Shown here one piece after another: positions 55,625 to 64,000 of a stretch of DNA of 64,000 bases (the first letter of the stretch is position 1; every line of letters begins with the position of its first letter). The notes under the pieces were generated by a model that saw nothing but the letters and a program-made list of their open reading frames with translations, made no database searches and was not told where the DNA came from. The stretch spans positions 62,830,001 to 62,894,000 of the forward strand of contig CM066731.1 of NCBI GenBank assembly GCA_033961575.1, read 5' to 3'. A program made the translations under genes and the position numbers. This DNA is from Aselliscus stoliczkanus (Eukaryota > Chordata > Mammalia > Chiroptera > Hipposideridae).

Positions 55625-58600
55625 TCAGGTTCCACATATAAGTGAGATCATATGGTATTTGTCTTTCTCTGACTGACTTATTTCACTTAACAGAATAGTC
55701 TCTAGGTCCATCCATATTGTTGCAAATGGTACGATTTCATTCTTCTTTATAGTGGAGTAATACTCCATTGTATAAATATACAACAGTTTCTTAATCCAGT
55801 TGTCTGCCAATGGGCATTTCGGTTGTTTCCAAGTCTTGGCTATTGTAAATAGCGCTGCAATAAACACAGGGGTGCATATATTTTTTCAAACTAGCATCTT
55901 GGGTTTCTCTGGGTAGATACCCAAGAGTGGAATTGCTAGGTCATAAGGTAGTTCCATTTCCAGTTTTTTGAGATACCTCCATACTGATTTCCATAATGGC
56001 TGTACCAATCTGCAGTCCCAGGGTTCCCTTTTCTTCACAACCTTGCCAGCACTTGTTTGTTGATATATTGATGATAGCAATTCTGACCAGGGTGAGGTGG
56101 TATCTCACTGTAGTTTTTATTTGTATTTCCCTAATGATCAGTGAGGTTGAATATTTTTTTCATATGCTGTTGGCTATCTGTATGTCCTCTTTAGAGAAAG
56201 GTCTCTTTATATCCTCTACCCATTTTTTAATTGGGTTGTTTATGTTTTTGGTGTTGAGTTGAATGAGTGTTTTATAAATTTTGGATATTAACCCCTTATC
56301 AGATATATCATTGACAAATATCTTCTCCCATTCAGTAGGCTGCCTTTTTGTTTTATTGATGATTTCCTTTGCTGTGAAAAAACTTTTAAGTTTGATGTAA
56401 TCCCATATGTTTATTTTTTAATCCCATATGTTTATTTTTTCTGTTATTTTCCTTGCCTGAAGGGATATATCAGTAAAAATATCACTGAGGGTAATGTCTG
56501 CAAATTTACTCCCTATATTTTCTTCTAGGAGTTTTATGGTTTCAGGTCTTACATTTAAGTCTTTAATCTATTTTGAGTTTGTTCTCATATATGGTGTAAG
56601 TAGATGGTCTATTTTCACTTTTTTGTACATGTCTGTCAAATTTTCCCAGCACCATTTATTAAATAGAGTCTCTTTACTCCAGTGTAAATTCTTGATTCCA
56701 TTGTCATAGATTAAACGACCGTATATGAATGGGTTTATTTCTGGGCTCTCTATTCTGTTCCATTGGTACATGTGTCTGTTTTTAGGCCAGTACCATACTG
56801 TTTTGATTACTGTAGACTTGTAGTATGATTTGATGTCGGGTAGTGTGATGCCTCCCACTTTGTTCTTAATTCTCAACATTGCTGTAGCTATTCAGGGTCT
56901 TTTGTGGCTCCATATAAATTTTAGGATTCTATGTTCTATTTCTGAGAAAAATGTCCTTGGTAGTTTGATTGGAATTGCATTGAATCTGTATATTGCTTTA
57001 GGTACTATTGACATTTTAACTATATTAATTCTTCCTATCCATGAGCATGGTATGTATTTCCATTTATTTGTATCTTCTTTGATTTCAATCTTCAGTGTCT
57101 CATAATTTTGTGAGTACAGGTCTTTTACTTCTTTAGTTAAATTGATTCCTAGATATTTTATTGTTTTTGAAGCAATTGTAAAAGGGATTGATTTCCTGAT
57201 TTCTTCTTCTGATAGTTTATTATTGGTGTATAGAAATGCCACTGATTTCTGAATATTAATTTTGTATCCTGCTACCTTACCAAATTCGTGTATGAGTTCT
57301 AGCAGTTTTTTGGTGGAGTCTTTGGGATTCTCTATATATAGTATCATGTCATCTGCATATAATGACAATTTTACTTCCTCTTTTCCAATTTGGATGCCTT
57401 TTATTTCATTTTCTTGTCTGATTGCTGTGGCTAGAACTTCCAGAACTATGTTAAATAGAAGTGGTGAAAGCGGGCAGCCTTGTCTTGTTCCTGATCTTAA
57501 GAGGAAAGCTTACAGCCTTTCCCCATTGAGTACGATGTTTGCTGTGGGTTTATCATATATGGCCTTTATTATGTTGAGATATGATCCCACTATTTCCACT
57601 TTGCTAAGAGTTTTTATCATAAATGGCTGCTGGATTTTGTCAAATGCCTTTTCTGCATCTATTGATGTGATCATATGATTTTTATTTTTCATTTTGTTAA
57701 TGTGATGTATTACATTAATTGATTTGCGGATATTGAACCAATCTTGCATACCAGGAATGAATCCCACTTGATTGTGGTGTATGATCTTTTTAAAGAGATG
57801 CTGAATTGGTTTGCTAGTATTTTGTTGAGAATTTTTGCATCTATGTTCATTAGTGATATTGGCCTGTAGTTTTCCTTTTTTGTAATATCTTTGTCTGACT
57901 TAGGAATCAGGGTGATAGTGACCTCATAGAAAGAGTTTGGGAGCCTTCCCTCCCTCTGTATTTTTTGGAATAGTTTGAGGAGAATAGGTACTAATTTTTT
58001 TTTGAATGTTTTGTAAAATTCACCTGTGTAGCCATCTGGTTCAGGACTTTTGTTTGTTGGAAGCCTGTTGATTACTGATTCAATTTCTTTGGTAATAATC
58101 AGTCTGTTCAGAGTTTCTGTTTCTTCTTGGTTCAGACTTCATATATTGTATGCCTCTAGAAATTTATCCATTTCTTCCAGATTGTCGAATTTGTTGGCAT
58201 ATAGGTGCTTGTAGTATTTTCTTAAAATTTTTTGTATTTCTGTGGTATCTGTTGTCACTTCTCTTTCATTTCTGATTTTATTAATTTGGGTCCTCTCTCT
58301 CTTTTTCTTGGTGAATCTGGCTAAGAGCTTGTTGAGTTTGTTTATCTTTTCAAAAAACCAGCTCTTGGTTTCATTGATCTTTTGTACTGTTTTTTTGTTC
58401 TCTATTTCATTTATTTCTGTTCTGGTCTTTATTTTTTCTTTCCTTGTACTCCCTTTGGGCTTGTTTTGCTGTTCTTTTTCGAGTTCCCTTAGGTGTTAAG
58501 ATAGTCTGTTGATTTGAGATTGTTTTTGTTTCTTTAGCTAGGTCTGCATTGCTATGAATTTCCCTCTTAGGACTGCTTTTGCTGCATCCCATAGATTTTG

Positions 58601-59433
58601 GGTTTCTGTGTTTTCATTTTTGTTTGTCTTAAGATACCTTTTAATTTCTTCTTTGACCTCATTTTTGACCCACTTGCTACTTAGTAGCATGCTATTCAGC
58701 CTCCATATATTTGTGAGCTTTCCAGGTTTCTTCTTATAATTGATTTCTAGTTTCATAGCATTGTGGTCAGAGAATATGCTTGATATGATTTCAATCTTCT
58801 TAAATTTACTGAGACTTTTGTGGCCTAACATGTGGTCTATCTTGGAAAATGTGCACTTGAGAAGAATGTATTTCTATTGATTTGGAGTGAAATGCTCTAA
58901 AAATATTGCTTAAATCCAGCTGGTCTAAACTGTCATTTAAGTATTTCTGTGTTGATTTTCTGTCTGGAGGATCTGTCCATTGGTGACAACGGGATGTTCA
59001 AGTCCCCTACTATGATAGCGTTTCTGTTGATCTCTGTCTTTATGTCTGTCAAAATCTGTTTTATATATTTAGGAGCTCCTATATTGGGTGCATAGATGTT
59101 TACTAGGGTTATGTCCTCTTGATGAATCAATCCCTTGATTATTATATAGTGCCCTTCTTTGTCTTTTATTGTAGTCTTCATTTTAAAGTCTATTTTAACC
59201 AAAATAAATATTGCTACTTCAGCTCTTTTTCCCTTTCCATTTGCATGAAATATCTTATTCCATCCCTTTACTTTCGGTCTCTGTGTGTCTTTTGATCTGA
59301 GATGAGTCTCTTGTAAACAGCATATGCATGGGTCCTGTTTTCTTACCCACTCAGCCACTCTATATCTTTTGATTGGAGCAGTTAGCCCATTCACATTTAA
59401 AGTGATTATTGATAGGTGCATATTTATTGCCAT
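55625..59433 (-). pseudogene. L1 ORF2 (endonuclease-reverse transcriptase), broken
   Basis: The frame starts at 59433 with an endonuclease domain that is open to about 58933 and contains the LQETHL and GDLNIPLS motifs. It continues in pieces: 58538-58831, 58407-58592, 57510-57767 (RT with [12 protein letters not shown]), 56892-57368 (RT active-site motif YADD near its start), 56568-56879, 55886-56080 and 55625-55867 (C-terminus). The pieces change frame or are separated by stops, so no full protein of about 1,270 residues can be made. Catalytic motifs survive locally, so the decay is moderate. Confidence 0.85.
56399..56440 (-). repeat. 21-bp perfect tandem duplication within L1 ORF2
   Basis: The unit aatcccatatgtttattttt(t) occurs twice in immediate succession, at 56399-56419 and 56420-56440. 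Twenty-one bases is a multiple of three, so this alone would not shift the frame. It may be replication slippage after insertion. Confidence 0.92.
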
Positions 59434-59489
59434 TTTGTAATTTGTATTTCTGGTCTTCCTGGGTTAACTTGTTTTCCCCTTTCTTCTGT

Positions 59490-60520
59490 TTAAAAGAGCT
59501 CTTGTAATATTTCCTGCAATGGTGGCTTGGTGATAATGAATTCCTTAAGCTTATTCTTTTCTGAGAAGCTCTTTATCTCTCCTTCAATTTTAAGTGATAG
59601 CCATGCTGGGTAGAGCAATCTTGGTTGTAGACCTTTATTTTGCATCCTGCCACTCCCTTCTGGCCTGCAGAGTTTCTATAGAATAGTCAGCTGTTAGTCT
59701 TATAGGAGTTCCTTTGTATGTAACCTGCTGTCTTTTTCTTGCTGCTTTTAGTATTCTGTCTTTGTCTTTAAGCTTTGCCATTTTAATTATGATGTGTCTT
59801 GGTGTGGGCCTGTTTGGGTTCAGCTTGTTTGGAACTCGCTGCACTTCCTGGGCTTGTATGTCGATTTCCTTCACAAGGGTAGGAAGTTTTCAGTCATTCT
59901 TTCTTCAAATACATTTTCAATCCCATTCTTCTTTTCTCCTTCAGGTATTCCTATGATGTATTTGTTGTTGTGCATCATGTTGTCCCACAGGTCTCTTAAA
60001 CTATTTTCGTTGTTTTTTATTCTTTTTTCTTTATGTTGTTCTAACTGGGTGATTTCTGCTATTTTTGTCTTCTAGATCGCTGATCCGATCCTCTGCTTCA
60101 TCTAATCTACTGGTGATTCCTTCGAGTGTGTTCTTCATTTCAGTTACTGTATTCTTAGTTCTAACTGGCTGATTTTTTTTTTTTTTGAGGGCAGTGTCAC
60201 TGGCCCTCATATGTGGGACCCGAACTGGGGCCGCTGGCTTTCCAAGCCAGCGCTTAACCACTGCGCCACTTGGCTGGCCCTAACTGGTTGATTTTTATGA
60301 TTTCCCTATCCTTTATGTCCTCACTATGTTTCTTAAATATTCTTATCATCAGTGTTCTAAACTCTGTCTCTGATAGGTTGGATACCTCTGTTTCATTTAG
60401 TTCCATTTCTAAAGGTTTCTTCTGATCTTTTACTTGGGATATGTTTCTTTGTTTCTTCATTCTGCTGTTGCTCTGTGATTGCTTCAATGTATTAGATAGA
60501 TCACCTAGAAAAAAAGGCAA
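59490..60520 (-). pseudogene. L1 ORF1, broken by SINE and frameshift
   Basis: The N-terminal part is at 60520-60290 and contains RNISQVKDQ and ELNETEVSNLS. A coiled-coil segment follows at about 60160-60031 (LDEAEDRISDLED). The C-terminal RNA-binding part is at 59874-59635 (PTPRHIIIKMAKLKDKDRIL). An antisense family B SINE interrupts it at 60177-60280, and a frameshift near 59640 separates the last stretch. ORF1p normally forms trimers that coat L1 RNA; this copy cannot encode it. Confidence 0.82.
60177..60280 (+). mobile_element. Short tRNA-head SINE (family B) inside L1 ORF1
   Basis: On plus the order is poly-T, 'gagggcagtgtcactggccc', 'gtgggacccgaactgg', the anticodon arm and the complement of the GGCC-rich head, so the SINE itself is transcribed on the minus strand, the same direction as the host L1. 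Target duplications taactggctgattttt (60162-60177) and taactggttgattttt (60281-60296) match at 15 of 16. The strand field gives the map only; the element's own orientation is minus. Confidence 0.85.
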
Positions 60521-60529
60521 AAGAAAAAA

Positions 60530-61905
60530 AAGAATAAAAAAGAAAAGAAAAAAATAAAAATCCGCCCACTTTCATCTGCAGACCACTTGCTCAGCAATAT
60601 AGAATCTCTGGGCGACTCTGCACCGGCTGTTGGGGGAAGGGCTCAACTTGTTATGCACCAGCCTTCTTCTCAGGCTTGCAGTGAGCTTCCCACAATTAGC
60701 TGTTGTGTGCTCCGGAACTGTCCTCACTACCAAAAATCCTCACAGTTTGTTGCAGGTTGTCTGCTGCAAAAAAACAACCTGTGGTCTGCAGAGGTGGGAG
60801 CCAGGCACCAGGAGTACAGGGTGCCTCTGGCAATACAGCTCTAGGTGTGCAGGGCAGTTTTCCAAGGCACCATGGGATGTGGTCAGTGATCCCCACCAAG
60901 TCAGAGCAGCATGCACTCTGCACCAGCAACCAGCCCAACAAACTCGCCAGGAAAGGCCCAACCGGATCCTGCAGGCACACAGCTCATGGCCCAACACCCC
61001 CCCAGGAATTCTCCCAGTTTCAGCCTATCCTAATCAGCCGCTCGCAGATCAGGCCGAGCAGCCTAATAGCCAATCCCCAGCTTGGCAACTCTGCATGAGA
61101 AGTGTGGAGAGCGGGTACCCAAGGTGGCTTGGGCACTCCTGCATCTCAGTGAACAGCCAGATGGTGCTGGAGCACACCCAACTGGCGTTTCCCTGGCAAC
61201 GGAGCACAAACAGGGAGGAGGGTGGGGGAGCCAAGGCTGTATGCGCGCACACACACATACACATGCAGTCCTGTGCCAATTCCACCAGATCAATGCGGCC
61301 CTGGACCTGACCCTCTGTGGGAGGGCCCAACCCTGACAAAATAGCGCCTTCCTGTACACTACTCATGTGCAAGCTCCACACCAGGGGAACAGTGGTCCCA
61401 AAAACCTCCAGCTCCCTAGCCAAAGGCGCTCAGTTCAGTCTTTTCCCGCAGACTCCTAGGCCCCGCTCACACGGCTACTCCCCCCACCAGGGACTGGGTG
61501 AGTGCTCACCAGCAAGTGAGTCTGTGCGCCAGCCCCACTGATTCTCTAGCCGCCCTCAGCCTCACCGAGCTGAGCAGAGAGTCCTCACTAATTTAATGTC
61601 AGCTATCGTGGAACTCCTCTTCCCACTAAAGTAACTCTGGGCTGGTGATCTTGGTGTGGGGCCGGAGAGTCTCTCCCCCAACCGGAGAAGCTTCCCCACC
61701 GCTGAGGTGTCCCTTACGGGACTCGCCTCTCTTGTCTCTGCCCCTCCAACCAGACTTCACGTGGCCTCCTCTTTAAGTTCTTGGTTTAGAAGTTCTGTTC
61801 ATCTAGTGTTCCAGGGACTTCCAGGGTTGAATGTTGTATAAATTATTTGTTTTTAAGGCAGTCGGCACAGCATCTGTCTATTCCGCCATCTTACCAGAAG
61901 CCCTC
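60530..61905 (-). promoter_or_regulatory. L1 5' UTR (internal promoter region)
   Basis: This GC-richer stretch of about 1.4 kb upstream of ORF1 corresponds to an L1 5' UTR, which in mammals carries an internal RNA polymerase II promoter. The terminal AAGATGGCGG (minus, 61892-61883) matches the YY1 core used for correct initiation in human L1. The open frames here (the longest, 226 codons on plus at 60630-61310) overlap in four or more frames and follow from the high GC content. Present-day activity is unknown. Confidence 0.65.
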
Positions 61906-61919
61906 AAAATGTTTTTAAT

Positions 61920-62564
61920 ATGAAGACTAAAGCTTGCTTTTCCCTTTCATTTGATACTATCTCATGGAGATGGTGGTAAATGCAGCTCACCCCTCCTTTT
62001 GTCTGAGGCAGTAGGGGTTCACTTCTCTGATTCTGCAGTTAGGTAATAAAATGACTCCCTTTAACAACAGAAACATAATCAGAAGTGGCAGGTGTCACTT
62101 CTGAGTAGAAGGATTTAGAGCAAGTGCATAATTCTCTTTTCCCTCTTCCCCTGCTGCTGTGCTGTGCTGTGCTGTTCCAAAAGATGAGCCCAGGTGTGTA
62201 GCAGAGTATTCCCACTGCATGAATACATGTGGTATGGTGGGAAAATACTGTTTGTGAAGCTATTAAAGTATTGGGCTTGTTTGTTATTGCAGTGTAACCT
62301 AGGTTATCCTGGATGATATAGGGTACTTCATTAGTATGTACAGAGCTATCTCAATCTTTTTGACACATGCACAAAAATCTATTGTTTTGGGGTCATACAA
62401 TTTATTTAACTAATTCCCTATTGACAGATACTCAGTGCATTTCCAGTCTTCTGTCATTACGAAAAATGTGGCACTGAAAATCTTTGCAAATTATGTCGTG
62501 GTAGAGCTGGATCATTTTAAATTCTTCGAATGAAGTGAGATCTTGAATCAGCTATTTACAGGAG

Positions 62565-62607
<43 letters not shown>

Positions 62608-64000
62608 GTGGGGGTACAGGGACCTTTTAGTGGTGGGAGTCAGGTCCTAGTCAGTCTAGCAAGAATTCTTCCTGTTTCCCAGAAGCATATTTCAGGAGAT
62701 GGGGCAGTTTTTTCAGGAGATAGGGTTGTGTAGCCATTACTTCCTTCTAGCCAACACGCGTGAGCAACTGTATCTACCCTGTCTTGCAGACAGATTGCTT
62801 CCTGCAAACATGGCATGATTACTGATTTCTCATGGAGTTTTGCCTCCCCTGCTTCTCTTTGGTGCTATTCCTGGTTCACAGAGCTTGATCTAAATTGGGA
62901 ATCACTGCTTTTGCCCAATGGTACATGTCTCCTACTTTCCTGGGTCTGGGCTTTGCTGAGATTTGCGGCTACAGTTCTCACGCAGCATCATCCCGTACCC
63001 CTGTGGGAAGCTCCTGCGTTTGGCAGGGCCTCCTCATAGTTTGTATTTTGGGGCCACATATGTCTTCTAACTTCATCAAATATGTGGTTTGATTAATATC
63101 TCCTGTTGTTTTTGTTTTGAGGTGGTTTCCAAGAGAAGAAGGGGCTAGTGCCAGCTTTCTTGTGTCACTTTCAAACCAAAAGTTTCTTCCAACTTTTAAA
63201 ACATATTAATTTAACAGTTGTTGCTCATTACTTTTCAACCCATGCCGAGTCCGGGAAAGCTCATATAACTCAGCTGGGGGAGTATAAACAATATGAAATT
63301 TGCCATTTTTGTAGTAAAACACCGTAGAAGATCAGCAATTTCATATGGCTCAGCCTGCACTCTGGAGAGTTTATCCATTGCAGAGGCGATGGAATGCACT
63401 CTTGGCTAAACACAGGAGGCAGGGGGCCTCCTCTGACAGTTGCTGGCCATCACTGACCTCTCTGTCTTACCCAGGTATGGGACCATCTGGAGGACTGACA
63501 TGGTCTTTTTTTTTTTTTTTTGAAACCCCAGGCCACGCTCGGCAGGAAGCAGAGAATAGTGCAATATTTATATATTTTTCATGCTCAGCATCTATGTCGG
63601 CACCATAGTTTATATTTTCTTTAATGTATTTCAAGACCAGCTAGAACATATTTTATAGTGAGCACAGAATTGTTTCCACATGGGAGCCTTCTCTAAATGA
63701 GAATGTGATCCTCAGTAGAAAGAGTTAAATAACAAACGTTAGATTGTCACCTGGGGTGACAGGTAGACTTCTCATGGCGTGACCCAAGAAATCACAATAG
63801 AGCACATGACTTGTGTATGATATCTTTTGTTTGTTTGCTTTGGGCTACAATTTCTGTCTACATGTAGCCTCCTTCTAGCTCACATCCGAGGAAAATTCAG
63901 CATGGTGGCAGCAGTCGTAGCACAAAGCCATTTCTGAGCCACTACAGCAAATAGTTTCACAGTCCACACTGCCCTTACATTAGAAAAGGAAAACTCCTGT
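61920..64000. other. Mostly unassigned non-coding DNA
   Basis: No exon or RNA gene is recognised. A decayed L1-like phrase occurs at 62340-62500 ('tatttaactaattccctattgacag', 'catttccagtcttctgtcatta'), and a poly-T run at 63506-63520 may be an old retrotransposon tail. Confidence 0.4.
62565..62606 (+). repeat. (GT)n microsatellite
   Basis: About 20 uninterrupted GT units. Confidence 0.95.

Larger units (their letters stand above)
55122..61905 (-). mobile_element. Apparently full-length L1, inactive
   Basis: On the minus strand, from 61905 downward, it has a 5' UTR (about 61905-60530), ORF1 (about 60520-59490), ORF2 (about 59433-55625) and a 3' UTR. The 5' terminus carries a YY1-type motif, AAGATGGCGG, at 61892-61883, as at the start of many mammalian L1s. 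Both ORFs are broken by stops and frameshifts, ORF1 also by a SINE. A 21-bp tandem duplication lies in ORF2. Terminal target duplications could not be resolved because a SINE occupies the 3' edge. It cannot mobilise itself. Confidence 0.85.

Noticed and set aside
60630..61310. 226-codon plus-strand open frame, the longest in the window
   Set aside because: It lies in the GC-rich 5' UTR of the minus-strand L1, overlaps other long frames on both strands and has no recognisable domain.

Overview
The window looks like non-coding nuclear DNA from a placental mammal, most likely a bat. The mammalian call rests on ancient mammal-wide repeats (MIR, L2, MER5-like, MaLR-type LTRs) beside younger L1 copies. 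The bat call is an inference. It rests on several tRNA-derived SINE families that look lineage-specific, including one resembling the VES/Rhin type, and on two short mariner-like terminal-inverted-repeat elements. I cannot name the species from the sequence alone. No host protein-coding exon, structural RNA gene, CRISPR array or bacterial-type operon could be supported. The open frames of 60-226 codons are either chance frames or fall inside repeats.

Layout. 1-19.2 kb: old repeats (MIR, L2, MER5-like, two MaLR-type LTRs) carrying younger SINE insertions at 1.65, 4.92, 12.08 and 16.19 kb, one L1 3' end at 11.8 kb and a small inverted (twin-primed) L1 at 14.45 kb. 19.2-31.1 kb: mostly unassigned DNA with MIRs, an internally deleted L1 at 20.6-22.0 kb that carries a SINE and an 81-bp mariner-like MITE, a second MITE at 23.7 kb, a SINE with target duplications at 29.15 kb and a strong G-quadruplex motif beside it. 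31.1-34.75 kb: a 5'-truncated ERV-L-like provirus on the minus strand, with an LTR and a broken pol region (RNase H, integrase and dUTPase-like parts). 34.9-43.2 kb: two long SINEs, an old antisense L1 and a cluster of three short SINEs. 43.2-51 kb: few recognisable repeats. 51.05-61.9 kb: two minus-strand L1 insertions of one family. The second, about 6.8 kb, appears full length, with a 5' UTR, ORF1 and ORF2, but both reading frames are broken and it carries nested SINEs. 61.9-64 kb: mostly unassigned.

The elements do not act together as a pathway. What the window records is layered retrotransposition. Target-site duplications, nested insertions and one twin-priming inversion give a relative order: MIR, L2 and MaLR first, then L1, then SINE and MITE. 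The most distinctive item is a long (about 430 bp) composite SINE family. It has a tRNA-derived head, a non-tRNA body with a 20-bp unit present once or twice, and an AATAAA-bearing tail. A short head-only relative (about 100 bp) is also present. No new functional system was found.
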